A stretch of DNA of 64,000 nt, taken from assembly GCA_024399955.1 (NCBI GenBank), contig JAKSNH010000004.1:1-64000 (forward strand), given 5' to 3'. A model generated the notes under the pieces. It was not told the DNA's origin. It did no database searches and saw only the letters and a list, made by a program, of their open reading frames with translations. Positions 1-8,650 of this stretch are shown one piece after another; within the stretch, counting starts at the first letter, position 1, and every line of letters begins with the position of its first letter. The translations under genes and the position numbers were made by a program. Source of the DNA: Paludibacteraceae bacterium. Its GTDB lineage: Bacteria; Bacteroidota; Bacteroidia; Bacteroidales; Paludibacteraceae.

Positions 1-50
1 GCGCATCCTTGGTAAGGATGAGGTCCCGAGTTCAACTCTCGGAAGCAGCT
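1..50 (+). tRNA. tRNA-Thr(GGT), 3' part
   Basis: The window opens inside this tRNA. Visible are the anticodon stem CATCC/GGATG (4-8 with 16-20) around loop TTGGTAA, which places anticodon GGT at 11-13. The T arm CCGAG/CTCGG encloses loop TTCAACT (26-42). The acceptor 3' strand AAGCAGC (43-49) is followed by discriminator T50. CCA is not encoded. The D arm and 5' acceptor strand lie outside the window. Its place just before tuf is the usual Bacteroidota arrangement. Confidence 0.93.
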
Positions 51-147
51 CACAAGTTGGACAATATAATAAGGTACGCGCGAGGGGTATTATGCCCTGA
101 ATGCGCTTGAACTTATAGAAAAAACTACAACTAACAATTATTTATTG

Positions 148-175
148 TTATTAACGTTAATAAAATTCTAGAATT
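148..175 (+). promoter_or_regulatory. two abutting perfect palindromes before tuf
   Basis: A 16-base perfect palindrome, TTATTAACGTTAATAA (148-163), is followed without a gap by a 12-base palindrome, AATTCTAGAATT (164-175), ending directly before the tuf start codon. They could be protein-binding sites or weak RNA hairpins at the translation start. There is no Shine-Dalgarno sequence and no clear TAnnTTTG promoter between the tRNA and tuf, so tuf is probably co-transcribed with the upstream tRNA. Confidence 0.5.
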
Positions 176-1363
176 ATGGCAAAAGAGAAATTTGACCGTT
201 CGAAACCACACGTTAACATCGGTACTATTGGTCACGTTGACCACGGTAAAACTACTTTGACCGCTGCTATCACGACTGTGTTGGCTAAGAAAGGTTTGTC
301 GGAGCTCCGTTCGTTCGATTCTATCGACAATGCTCCTGAAGAGAAAGAGCGTGGTATTACTATTAACACCGCTCACGTTGAGTACCAAACGGCTACTCGT
401 CACTATGCACACGTTGACTGCCCGGGGCACGCTGACTATGTAAAGAACATGGTTACCGGTGCTGCTCAGATGGATGGTGCTATCATCGTTGTTGCTGCTA
501 CTGATGGTCCTATGCCTCAGACTCGTGAGCACATTCTGTTGGCTCGCCAAGTGAATGTTCCTCGTCTGGTTGTATTCATGAACAAGTGCGACCTTGTTGA
601 TGATGCTGAGATGTTGGATCTTGTTGAAATGGAAATGCGTGAACTGTTGAGCTTCTATGAGTTCGATGGTGACAATACGCCTGTTATCCGCGGTTCTGCC
701 CTTGGTGCACTGAATGGTGTTGCTGAATGGGAAGAGAAGGTTATGGAGTTGATGGACGCTGTTGACAGCTGGATCCAACTGCCTACACGTGCCGTTGATA
801 AACCTTTCTTGATGCCTGTTGAGGACGTCTTCTCTATTACTGGTCGTGGTACTGTTGCTACCGGTCGTATTGAAACCGGTATCATCAAAGTCGGTGACGA
901 GGTTGAGTTGAATGGTCTTGGCTGCGAAGGTAAGAAATCTGTTGTTACCGGTGTTGAGATGTTCCGCAAATTGCTGGACGAAGGTGAAGCTGGTGATAAC
1001 GTAGGTTTGCTGCTCCGTGGTATTGATAAAGACGAGGTTAAACGTGGTATGGTTATTGCAAAACCAGGTTCTGTTAAACCTCACGAGGAGTTCAAGGCTT
1101 CTGTTTATATCCTGAAGAAGGAAGAGGGTGGCCGTCATACTCCATTCCACAACAAATATCGTCCTCAATTCTACATCCGTACTATGGACGTTACCGGTGA
1201 GATCACTCTGCCGGAAGGAACTGAGATGGTAATGCCTGGCGATAACTTGGAAATCACTGTTAAGCTCATCTATCCTGTAGCTTGCTCTGAAGGTCTGCGT
1301 TTCGCTATCCGTGAAGGTGGTCGTACCGTTGGTTCAGGCCAAATCACGAAGATTCTTGACTAA
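176..1363 (+). CDS. tuf: elongation factor Tu
   Basis: GTPase that delivers aminoacyl-tRNA to the ribosomal A site in the cytoplasm. The 395 residues match the family length. The G1 loop GHVDHGKT is at residues 19-26, DCPGH (G3) near 81, NKCD (G4) near 136 and a G5-type SAL near 174. Domains 2 and 3 follow and end in the conserved [13 protein letters not shown] tail. It lies between tRNA-Thr and tRNA-Trp at the head of the secE-nusG-rpl-rpo cluster. The start is the only ATG fitting the conserved N-terminus MAKEKFDR. Nothing in the sequence suggests degradation or transfer. Confidence 0.99.
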   Translation: MAKEKFDRSKPHVNIGTIGHVDHGKTTLTAAITTVLAKKGLSELRSFDSIDNAPEEKERGITINTAHVEYQTATRHYAHVDCPGHADYVKNMVTGAAQMDGAIIVVAATDGPMPQTREHILLARQVNVPRLVVFMNKCDLVDDAEMLDLVEMEMRELLSFYEFDGDNTPVIRGSALGALNGVAEWEEKVMELMDAVDSWIQLPTRAVDKPFLMPVEDVFSITGRGTVATGRIETGIIKVGDEVELNGLGCEGKKSVVTGVEMFRKLLDEGEAGDNVGLLLRGIDKDEVKRGMVIAKPGSVKPHEEFKASVYILKKEEGGRHTPFHNKYRPQFYIRTMDVTGEITLPEGTEMVMPGDNLEITVKLIYPVACSEGLRFAIREGGRTVGSGQITKILD

Positions 1364-1387
1364 TATCTGTTAAGATAATCATACGGA

Positions 1388-1442
1388 AGTCTTGCGCTAG
1401 CCGAGTGAGAGCTCGCTCTTGCAACTCGGCAACGCCAAGACT
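1388..1442 (+). repeat. covarying hairpin element, copy 1
   Basis: The core hairpin at 1400-1430 has an outer stem GCCGAGT/ACTCGGC, an inner stem GAGAG/CTCTT closed by tetraloop CTCG, and a 3-base bulge GCA on the 3' side. A further flanking stem, AGTCTTGCG (1388-1396) with CGCCAAGACT (1433-1442), contains one bulged C. A second copy at 18808-18862 has a core of the same length that differs at only four positions, all of them in two compensated base pairs. That is the signature of a selected structure. Function unknown; it lies downstream of tuf. Confidence 0.75.
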
Positions 1443-1447
1443 CACGG

Positions 1448-1477
1448 AAAAAGTTTCGGAATTATTCCGAACTTTTT
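1448..1477 (+). terminator. hairpin terminator between tuf and tRNA-Trp
   Basis: The stem at 1448-1461 pairs with 1465-1477 around a TTA loop, with one bulged T. The 5' arm starts with five A and the 3' arm ends with five T, so it could act in both directions. The acceptor strand of tRNA-Trp begins at the very next base, so it may also mark a processing site. Confidence 0.6.
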
Positions 1478-1548
1478 ACGGAAGTCCTCCAATGGTAGGA
1501 GAGCGGTCTCCAAAACCGTTAATGTGGGTTCGATTCCTGCCTTCCGTG
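1478..1548 (+). tRNA. tRNA-Trp(CCA)
   Basis: Acceptor stem ACGGAAG (1478-1484) pairs with CTTCCGT (1541-1547), discriminator G1548. The anticodon stem GCGGT/ACCGT (1503-1507, 1515-1519) encloses CTCCAAA with anticodon CCA at 1510-1512. The T arm GTGGG/CCTGC holds loop TTCGATT. CCA is not encoded. A tRNA-Trp between tuf and secE is the standard order in Bacteroidota. The 145 bases from here to secE hold no gene that I can see. Confidence 0.96.
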
Positions 1549-1693
1549 CAAGATCCGGTTGCCCGGACAAATGTTACAACATAGCTTCCAAATGACGTCG
1601 ATGACGCCTTAGTTCATTGTGATTAAGGATGATCTCGGGGCCAATTTGGTTGCGCGTGTAAACAATAAAAACGCATACTAAAAATCTACTTAT

Positions 1694-1882
1694 ATGAAAC
1701 TCGTAGAAAACATTAAAGAATCGTACATTGAATTAGTACACAAAGTAAGTTGGCCAACACGTAAAGAGTTAGGTCAAAGCGCAGTGGTGGTGTTGATTGC
1801 TTCCCTCATACTGGCACTGATTGTGTGGCTGATGGACTGGTGTTTCGAATCGATTATGACGTTTGTTTACGGCTTATTCTAA
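1694..1882 (+). CDS. secE: preprotein translocase subunit SecE
   Basis: Small clamp subunit of the SecYEG channel in the inner membrane. It has 62 residues, the length of the minimal one-helix SecE. The amphipathic segment YIELVHKVSWPTRKEL contains the family's WPTRKE motif and is followed by one membrane helix (about residues 30-50). It lies 12 bases before nusG, the near-universal neighbour. There is no Shine-Dalgarno site. Confidence 0.95.
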   Translation: MKLVENIKESYIELVHKVSWPTRKELGQSAVVVLIASLILALIVWLMDWCFESIMTFVYGLF

Positions 1883-1894
1883 ATTATCTACATA

Positions 1895-2446
1895 ATGATT
1901 GAGAATAATCTTAAATGGTACGTGCTACGCGCAATAAGCGGGAAGGAGAATAAGGTAAAGGAGTATATCGAGAGTGCCTTAGTTACTTCGTCCCTTTTCC
2001 GCGAGTATGTGTCGCAGGTGCTGATCCCTACCGAGAAGGTTGTGGTCCTCAAAAATGGTAAACGTTCCGTTAAAGAACGTAATCTATTACCAGGCTATGT
2101 ATTGGTTGAGTGTAACTTAACCGATGAGTGTTATCCATTATTGCGTAATATTCCGAATGTGTTAGGTTTCTTGTCCGAAAGCAAGAGTAATACCAAGCCT
2201 GCACCCGTTCCTCAATCCGAAATCAATAAGATTGTGGGAGACGTGGATGTAACGGAAGAAGAACTGATGATGGACGAAACCTACATGGTAGGTGAGAAGA
2301 TTAAGGTTACCGATGGACCTTTCAATGGCTTCAATGGTGTAATCAGCGAAGTCTTGCAAGACAAACACAAACTGAAAGTGGTGGTTACTATCTTTGATCG
2401 TCAAACACCGCTTGAGTTAGGGTTCAATCAAGTAGAAAAAGAGTAG
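1895..2446 (+). CDS. nusG: transcription termination/antitermination protein NusG
   Basis: Binds RNA polymerase and links it to Rho or the ribosome. In 183 residues it has the NGN domain (KWYVLRAISGKENKVKEYIE at the start) and a C-terminal KOW domain (VGEKIKVTDGPFNGFNGVI, about residues 130-150). It sits directly after secE and before rplK. The 101-base gap to rplK contains a small hairpin GTTAC/GTAAC at about 2492. A leader site for L1 autoregulation may lie here, but I cannot identify it with confidence. Confidence 0.96.
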   Translation: MIENNLKWYVLRAISGKENKVKEYIESALVTSSLFREYVSQVLIPTEKVVVLKNGKRSVKERNLLPGYVLVECNLTDECYPLLRNIPNVLGFLSESKSNTKPAPVPQSEINKIVGDVDVTEEELMMDETYMVGEKIKVTDGPFNGFNGVISEVLQDKHKLKVVVTIFDRQTPLELGFNQVEKE

Positions 2447-2547
2447 AAGGCAATGTTACGGGCCGCTTGACTACTCGATAGTTTATTATTAACCGCGAGA
2501 GTTACTTCGTAACGTAAGTATCGCAAAACTATTAAAACAACAAAACT

Positions 2548-2970
2548 ATGGCAAAAGAAATTGCTGGTTTTATTAAACTCCAAATCAAGGGTGGCGCTGC
2601 CAATCCTGCACCTCCAGTAGGACCTGCTCTGGGTTCAAAAGGTGTGAACATCATGGAGTTTTGTAAACAGTTCAACGCCAGAACGCAAGAAAAGGCAGGC
2701 AAGGTTCTGCCAGTTATCATTACTGTTTATGTAGACAAAACATTTGACTTCATCGTCAAAACTCCTCCTGTTGCTGTGCAACTGATTGAGGCTGCTAAGA
2801 TTAAAGGTGGTTCTTCTGAACCTAACCGTAAGAAAGTAGCTAATATTACGGAAGAGCAATGCCGTCAAATCGCCACCGATAAGATGGTTGACTTGAACTG
2901 CTTCACCGTAGAGAGCGCTATGGCAATGGTCAAAGGTACAGCTCGCAGTATGGGTATTACCGTTAAATAA
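2548..2970 (+). CDS. rplK: 50S ribosomal protein L11
   Basis: Component of the GTPase-associated centre of the large subunit. Its 140 residues match the family. The N-terminal motif [19 protein letters not shown] and the C-terminal rRNA-binding half, ending in [10 protein letters not shown], are intact. First of the rplK-rplA-rplJ-rplL series, 17 bases before rplA. The A-rich leader AAAACAACAAAACT directly before ATG takes the place of a Shine-Dalgarno site. Confidence 0.98.
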   Translation: MAKEIAGFIKLQIKGGAANPAPPVGPALGSKGVNIMEFCKQFNARTQEKAGKVLPVIITVYVDKTFDFIVKTPPVAVQLIEAAKIKGGSSEPNRKKVANITEEQCRQIATDKMVDLNCFTVESAMAMVKGTARSMGITVK

Positions 2971-2987
2971 TTAATCTTCACACAACT

Positions 2988-3680
2988 ATGGCAAAATTGA
3001 CAAAAAATCAAAAGCTGGCTGCTGAGAAGATTGAAGCAGGTAAGCTGTACACTGTAGCTGAAGCAGCTGCATTGGTAAAAGAAATTACCACCACTAAGTT
3101 TGACGCAAGCGTGGATATTGACGTTCGCTTGGGCGTTGATCCTCGTAAGGCTAACCAAATGGTTCGTGGCGTCGTTAGTCTTCCTAACGGCACCGGTAAA
3201 GTAACTCGCGTTCTCGCACTCGTTGGTCCCGATCAGGAAGCTGCCGTTAAGGAAGCTGGTGCTGATTTCGTAGGATTGGACGAATATGTAGAAAAAATCA
3301 AAGGCGGTTGGACCGACTTCGACGTTATGATCACTCAACCCCAATACATGGGTAAGATTGGTGCTCTGGGTCGCGTGCTGGGTCCCCGTGGCTTGATGCC
3401 TAACCCCAAATCCGGTACAGTAACCATGGACGTTGCTAAGGCCGTTAAGGAAGTTAAGCAAGGTAAGATTGATTTCAAGGTGGACAAATTTGGTATTGTT
3501 CATACTTCAATCGGTAAGGTAAGCTTCACCGCAGAGGCTATCGCTCAAAACGCAACTGAATTCGTTCAAACGCTGATTAAGCTGAAGCCCGCTGTTTCCA
3601 AAGGTACCTATATCAAGAGTATCTATTTGAGCAGCACGATGAGCGCAGGTATTAAGGTTGACACCAAATCTTTTGAGTAA
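2988..3680 (+). CDS. rplA: 50S ribosomal protein L1
   Basis: L1-stalk protein of the large subunit, and in many bacteria the translational repressor of the L11-L1 mRNA. It has 230 residues with the signature [14 protein letters not shown] near residue 128 and the [10 protein letters not shown] segment of the second half. It is followed after 20 bases by rplJ, whose leader has an unusual Shine-Dalgarno sequence. Confidence 0.98.
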   Translation: MAKLTKNQKLAAEKIEAGKLYTVAEAAALVKEITTTKFDASVDIDVRLGVDPRKANQMVRGVVSLPNGTGKVTRVLALVGPDQEAAVKEAGADFVGLDEYVEKIKGGWTDFDVMITQPQYMGKIGALGRVLGPRGLMPNPKSGTVTMDVAKAVKEVKQGKIDFKVDKFGIVHTSIGKVSFTAEAIAQNATEFVQTLIKLKPAVSKGTYIKSIYLSSTMSAGIKVDTKSFE

Positions 3681-3684
3681 TTTG

Positions 3685-3691
3685 AAAGGAG
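3685..3691 (+). promoter_or_regulatory. Shine-Dalgarno site of rplJ
   Basis: AAAGGAG lies nine bases before the rplJ ATG. Neighbouring genes lack such a site and Bacteroidota generally do not use one, so this leader stands out. It may be kept for the tight expression control of the L10/L12 operon. Confidence 0.6.
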
Positions 3692-3700
3692 AAAACAAGT

Positions 3701-4234
3701 ATGAGAAAAGAAGATAAGACCGCTCTTATTCAAGAGCTGCAAGACCAAATCGGTTCGTACTCGCACTTCTACCTGACCAACATTGAAGGCCTTAACGCTG
3801 AGAAAACCAGCGATTTGCGTCGTGCCTGCTTTAAAGCAGACATCAAGTTGGTGATGGCTAAGAACACCCTCCTTCAAAAGGCTCTGGAGGCTAAAGGTAT
3901 TGACGCATCTCTGTTTGCTGCACTCAAGGGCAATACTGCTCTGATGCTCTGCAACACCGGAAATGCTCCTGCTAAGCTGATTAAAGAGCTCCTCAAGAAG
4001 GAGAAGAACAATAAGGACGCAAAACCCCAACTCAAGGCTGCTTATGTAGAAGAAACAATCTATATGGGTGCTGAGAACCTGGATCTGTTGTCCGCTATCA
4101 AATCCAAGAACGAACTTATCGCCGACGTTATTGCTCTGTTGCAATCGCCTGCTAAGAACGTTATCTCCGCTCTGCAAAGTGGCGGAACAACCATCCATGG
4201 TGTCCTCAAGACGCTGGGTGAAAAAGCTGAATAA
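3701..4234 (+). CDS. rplJ: 50S ribosomal protein L10
   Basis: Anchors the L7/L12 stalk on the large subunit. It has 177 residues. The N-terminal domain (EDKTALIQELQDQIGSYSHF) and the segment KLVMAKNTLLQKAL are typical; the C-terminal helix that binds L7/L12 dimers is present, ending in VLKTLGEKAE. The start is fixed by the Shine-Dalgarno site. The 68 bases to rplL hold no gene. L10 often represses its own mRNA together with L7/L12. Confidence 0.97.
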   Translation: MRKEDKTALIQELQDQIGSYSHFYLTNIEGLNAEKTSDLRRACFKADIKLVMAKNTLLQKALEAKGIDASLFAALKGNTALMLCNTGNAPAKLIKELLKKEKNNKDAKPQLKAAYVEETIYMGAENLDLLSAIKSKNELIADVIALLQSPAKNVISALQSGGTTIHGVLKTLGEKAE

Positions 4235-4302
4235 ATCAGCATAATTCCGGAATATCCGGCAAACTAACAATTTAAAAAATAACCATTTAAAATTATACAA
4301 TT

Positions 4303-4680
4303 ATGGCAGACGTAAAAGCTATTGCTGAACAATTGGTAAACCTTACTGTTAAGGAAGTTAATGAACTCGCTCAAGTATTGAAAGAGGAGTATGGTATTGA
4401 ACCCGCAGCTGCTGCTGTTGCTGTTGCTGCTCCTGCTGCTGCCGGTGAGGCTGCTGCCGCTGAGGAGAAGACATCTTTCGATGTAGTTCTGAAAGAAGCT
4501 GGCGCTCAAAAACTCCAAGTCGTTAAGGCTGTTAAGGAGCAAACCGGTCTTGGTCTGAAAGAGGCTAAGGATATCGTTGACGCAGCTCCTGCTACCGTAA
4601 AAGAAGGTCTTGACAAAGCCGCTGCTGAGGCTCTCAAGAAAGCCCTCGAAGAGGTAGGTGCAGTTGTAGAACTCAAGTAA
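4303..4680 (+). CDS. rplL: 50S ribosomal protein L7/L12
   Basis: Stalk protein that recruits translation GTPases. In 125 residues it shows the N-terminal dimerisation domain, an alanine-rich hinge (about residues 36-52) and the C-terminal domain with [20 protein letters not shown]. It is followed by an attenuator-like terminator before rpoB, which fits the need for several copies per ribosome and much less RNA polymerase. Confidence 0.98.
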   Translation: MADVKAIAEQLVNLTVKEVNELAQVLKEEYGIEPAAAAVAVAAPAAAGEAAAAEEKTSFDVVLKEAGAQKLQVVKAVKEQTGLGLKEAKDIVDAAPATVKEGLDKAAAEALKKALEEVGAVVELK

Positions 4681-4684
4681 TCCT

Positions 4685-4746
4685 AACAGGTAAGTTACCT
4701 GTTTCAGGTTTAGATCCCGACTAAAATCGGGGTCTAAACCTTTTTC
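4685..4746 (+). terminator. attenuator-like terminator between rplL and rpoB
   Basis: A 15-bp stem (4706-4720 with 4727-4741, one G-T pair) encloses CTAAAA and runs into TTTTT, a textbook intrinsic terminator. Just upstream is a perfect inverted repeat, AACAGGTAA G TTACCTGTT (4685-4703). A third pairing, ACCTG/CAGGT (4697-4701 with 4705-4709), would compete with both. A small GAAA-tetraloop hairpin, CTCT/AGAG, follows at about 4745-4756. Partial termination here would lower rpoBC relative to rplJL. Confidence 0.8.
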
Positions 4747-4825
4747 TCTGAAAAGAGGCCAAATCTTAAATATGTTAAAAATTTGGTAAAAATAGTGCTT
4801 TTAATCTTAAAACACGTTAATAAAC

Positions 4826-7800
4826 ATGGCTACAAACCAACAAAATCAAAGAGTCAACTTCTCGGCAATGCAGAAGCAATTCCCGTATCCTGACTTTTTG
4901 GATATTCAATTAAAGTCTTTCCGCGATTTCGTGCAAATGGAATCGACACCTGAGCAGCGCAAGAAAGAGGGCCTGTTCCGTGTGTTCTCGGAAAACTTCC
5001 CTATTGCTGATACACGCAATAACTTCATTCTGGAGTTCTTGGACTACCAAGTTGATCACCCCAGATACTCGATTGAGGAATGCTTACAACGCGGCTTAAC
5101 GTATGCCGTTCCGTTGAAAGCTAAACTCAAATTGTATTGTACCGATCCTGATCATGAGGACTTTGATACCGTCATTCAGGACGTCTTTCTCGGTACTATC
5201 CCCTACATGACTCCCAAGGGCACCTTTGTTATCAATGGTGCAGAGCGCGTCATCGTAAGTCAGTTGCACCGTTCACCGGGTGTGTTCTTTGATACATCGA
5301 TGCACTCCAACGGTACTAAACTGTACAGCGCTCGTATTATTCCGTTCCGCGGTTCATGGATTGAGTTCGCTACGGATATCAATAAAGTCATGTATGCTTA
5401 CATTGACCGTAAGAAAAAACTCCCTGTAACCACTTTGCTTCGCGCAATCGGTTTTGAGAGTGATAAAGATATTTTGGATTGCTTTGACCTGGCTGAAGAG
5501 GTAAAGGCTACCAAAGAAAACTTAGCCAACATGGCTGGTCGTACATTGGCTGGTAATGTGATGAAGAGCTGGTCTGAAGACTTCGTAGATGAGGATACCG
5601 GTGAGGTTGTTTCCATTGAACGTAACGAAATCATCATGGAGCGAGAAAACGTGCTGACCGAAGAGATGATTCAGACCATCCTTGAGGCTGGCGTCAAGAC
5701 CATTCTCGTGCATAAAGACGAGGCTCGTGAGGCTGATTACTCGATTATCTTCAATACGTTGCAGAAAGACCCGTCTCACTCTGAGAAGGAGGCTGTGCTG
5801 TATATCTATCGTCAACTGCGTAATGCCGAGCCTGCTGATGACCAAACGGCTCGCGAGGTTATTCAAAACCTCTTCTTTAGTGAGAAACGTTACGACTTGG
5901 GCGAGGTTGGACGTTATCGTATCAACCGTAAGCTTAAGATGAATATCCCGGACGATACGCGCGTGCTGACTAAGGAAGATATGATTGAGATCATCAAGTA
6001 CTTGGTATCGCTCATTAACTCCAATGCTGAGGTGGATGATATCGACCACTTGAGCAACCGCCGTGTTCGCACCGTTGGTGAACAGCTCTTTAACCAATTC
6101 GGTATCGGTTTGGCTCGTATGAGCCGCACTATCCGCGAGCGTATGAACGTGCGTGATAATGAGGTCTTCACCCCGACCGACTTGATTAATGCTAAGGCCA
6201 TCAGCAGCGTCATCAATAGTTATTTCGGAACCAATGCGCTGAGTCAGTTTATGGATCAGCAGAACCCCTTGGCTGAGATTACGCACAAGCGTCGTATGTC
6301 TGCCTTAGGTCCTGGTGGCTTGAGTCGTGATCGTGCCGGTTTCGAGGTGCGTGACGTACACTATACCCACTATGGTCGTCTCTGTCCAATTGAGACTCCT
6401 GAAGGACCGAACATCGGTTTGATTTCCAGCTTGTGTATCTATGCTAAGATTAACGATCTTGGTTTCATCGAGACTCCGTATCGTAAAGCCGAGAACGGCG
6501 TGGTTGATTTGGATAACGACCATGTTATGTATTTGACGGCTGAGGACGAAGAACCGATGACGGTGGCACAAGGTAATGCACCGTTGGACGAGAGTGGTAA
6601 GTTTATTCGCAATAAGGTTAAATCACGTTTTGGTGCTGATTTCCCCGTTGTCGCTCCTAATGAGGTCAACGCGATGGATGTGGCTCCTTGCCAGATTGCT
6701 TCTATTGCTGCTGCTTTGATTCCTTTCTTGGAGCATGACGATGCCCACCGTGCATTGATGGGATCTAACATGATGCGTCAGGGTGTACCATTGTTGCGCC
6801 CCGAAGCTCCTATCGTTGGAACCGGTATTGAAGGTCAACTGATTCGTGATAGCCGCACCCAGATTGTAGCCGAGGGTGCCGGTATGGTTACGTATGTTGA
6901 TGCTGATGCCATCCATATCATGTACGACCGTGATGAAGAGCAGGAGTTTATCTCCTTTGATTCAGCAGAAAAAATTTATAAGATGCCTAAGTTCCAACGC
7001 ACTAACCAAGATACAACCATGGACCTCCGTCCTATCGTTCGTAAAGGTGACCGCGTTGAGGCCGGACAGATATTAACCGAAGGTTATGCTACCGAAAACG
7101 GTGAGTTGGCCTTAGGTAAGAACCTCAAAGTAGCGTATATTCCTTGGAAAGGTTACAACTATGAGGATGCTATTGTACTGAGCGAGCGCATTGTTCGTGA
7201 AGACATGTTCACATCCGTTCACGTAGTAGAGAACCTCTTGGAGGTACGTGAAACGAAACGTGGATTGGAAGAGTTCACCGCTGATATACCTAATGTTAGC
7301 GAGGAAGCTACCAAGGACTTGGATGAGAACGGTTTGGTTCGCATCGGTGCCCACATCATGCCGGGTGATATCATGGTAGGTAAGATCACTCCTAAGGGAG
7401 AGTCTGATCCTTCGCCCGAAGAGAAGCTGCTCAAAGCTATCTTCGGTGACAAAGCCGGTGATGTTAAGGATGCTTCCCTCAAAGCCACTCCGTCGTTGGA
7501 TGGTGTAGTTATCGACCGCAAGCTCTATACGCGTGCTATTAAGGATCGCGAGCAGAAGAAAGCCGATAAACTCGTCATCATGGAAATGGATGAGAAATAC
7601 AAGGTTGCCGCTGAGAACTTGCGTCAATTACTGATTGACAAACTGTCAGGATTATTGAAGGGCCGCAAGAGTCAAGGCGTTTATGACCTGATTGGTACCG
7701 AAGTGATTGCTAAGGACCAAACGTTCACCAAAGAGCGTCTGGGACAAGTAGATTATGCTACGGTATTATTAGAAGGTTGGACCACCGATGCACATAAGAA

Positions 7801-8638
7801 CGACCTCGTTCAACAATGCGTGGTGAACTACCTGAGCAAACTCAAAGACTTAGATGCTCAACTCAAACGTGATAAGTTCAACCTCACCATCGGTGATGAA
7901 CTGCCTAATGGTATCATCCAAATGGCTAAGGTGTACTTGGCTAAACGTCGTAAGATTCGCGTCGGTGATAAACTGGCCGGTCGTCACGGTAACAAGGGTA
8001 TTGTATCTAAGATTGTGCGTGTAGAAGATATGCCGTTCCTGGCTGATGGTACTCCGGTGGATATCGTTCTTAACCCAATGGGTGTGCCTTCTCGTATGAA
8101 CATCGGTCAGATCTTCGAGGCTGTATTAGGTTGGGCCGGACAAGAGTTAGGTGTTAAGTTTGCTACGCCTATCTTTGATGGCTGTACATTAAGTCAGTTG
8201 GATGAATGGACCGACAAGGCAGGTCTGCCTCGCGCCGGTAAGACCCAGCTCTATAATGGTGAGACGGGTGAACCATTCGATCAGATGGCTACCGTGGGTG
8301 TTACTTACTTCATGAAGTTAGGCCACATGGTAGATGATAAGATGCACGCTCGTTCAATCGGTCCTTACAGCTTGATTACGCAACAACCTCTGGGCGGTAA
8401 AGCTCAGTTCGGTGGTCAGCGTTTCGGTGAGATGGAGGTTTGGGCTCTCGAAGCTCACGGTGCCGCTCATACGCTGCAAGAGATATTGACCGTTAAGTCC
8501 GATGATGTAACAGGTCGTGCGCGTACATACGAGGCTATCGTCAAGGGCGAACCGATGCCTACACCGGGACTCCCAGAGTCGCTTAACGTATTAATTCACG
8601 AGTTGCAAGGCCTTGCCCTGTCTATTACAATGGAATAA
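4826..8638 (+). CDS. rpoB: DNA-directed RNA polymerase subunit beta
   Basis: Catalytic beta subunit of RNA polymerase. The 1270 residues are full length for Bacteroidota. The rifampicin-pocket region reads [19 protein letters not shown] followed by [16 protein letters not shown], with the residues found in sensitive enzymes. The motif [16 protein letters not shown] and the C-terminal clamp [18 protein letters not shown] are intact. It is followed by rpoC after 12 bases and preceded by the rplL attenuator. Confidence 0.99.
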   Translation: MATNQQNQRVNFSAMQKQFPYPDFLDIQLKSFRDFVQMESTPEQRKKEGLFRVFSENFPIADTRNNFILEFLDYQVDHPRYSIEECLQRGLTYAVPLKAKLKLYCTDPDHEDFDTVIQDVFLGTIPYMTPKGTFVINGAERVIVSQLHRSPGVFFDTSMHSNGTKLYSARIIPFRGSWIEFATDINKVMYAYIDRKKKLPVTTLLRAIGFESDKDILDCFDLAEEVKATKENLANMAGRTLAGNVMKSWSEDFVDEDTGEVVSIERNEIIMERENVLTEEMIQTILEAGVKTILVHKDEAREADYSIIFNTLQKDPSHSEKEAVLYIYRQLRNAEPADDQTAREVIQNLFFSEKRYDLGEVGRYRINRKLKMNIPDDTRVLTKEDMIEIIKYLVSLINSNAEVDDIDHLSNRRVRTVGEQLFNQFGIGLARMSRTIRERMNVRDNEVFTPTDLINAKAISSVINSYFGTNALSQFMDQQNPLAEITHKRRMSALGPGGLSRDRAGFEVRDVHYTHYGRLCPIETPEGPNIGLISSLCIYAKINDLGFIETPYRKAENGVVDLDNDHVMYLTAEDEEPMTVAQGNAPLDESGKFIRNKVKSRFGADFPVVAPNEVNAMDVAPCQIASIAAALIPFLEHDDAHRALMGSNMMRQGVPLLRPEAPIVGTGIEGQLIRDSRTQIVAEGAGMVTYVDADAIHIMYDRDEEQEFISFDSAEKIYKMPKFQRTNQDTTMDLRPIVRKGDRVEAGQILTEGYATENGELALGKNLKVAYIPWKGYNYEDAIVLSERIVREDMFTSVHVVENLLEVRETKRGLEEFTADIPNVSEEATKDLDENGLVRIGAHIMPGDIMVGKITPKGESDPSPEEKLLKAIFGDKAGDVKDASLKATPSLDGVVIDRKLYTRAIKDREQKKADKLVIMEMDEKYKVAAENLRQLLIDKLSGLLKGRKSQGVYDLIGTEVIAKDQTFTKERLGQVDYATVLLEGWTTDAHKNDLVQQCVVNYLSKLKDLDAQLKRDKFNLTIGDELPNGIIQMAKVYLAKRRKIRVGDKLAGRHGNKGIVSKIVRVEDMPFLADGTPVDIVLNPMGVPSRMNIGQIFEAVLGWAGQELGVKFATPIFDGCTLSQLDEWTDKAGLPRAGKTQLYNGETGEPFDQMATVGVTYFMKLGHMVDDKMHARSIGPYSLITQQPLGGKAQFGGQRFGEMEVWALEAHGAAHTLQEILTVKSDDVTGRARTYEAIVKGEPMPTPGLPESLNVLIHELQGLALSITME

Positions 8639-8650
8639 ATCTACGACACT

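Noticed and set aside
131..1168. Long open frame antisense to tuf
   Set aside because: It mirrors the codon pattern of tuf, has no family resemblance and no promoter. The same holds for long frames opposite rpoB, rpoC and the repeat protein.
2492..2504. GTTACttcGTAAC shared with 25489-25501 as a repeat family
   Set aside because: The second copy is the coding end of an amylase gene; thirteen palindromic bases are not enough to claim a family.
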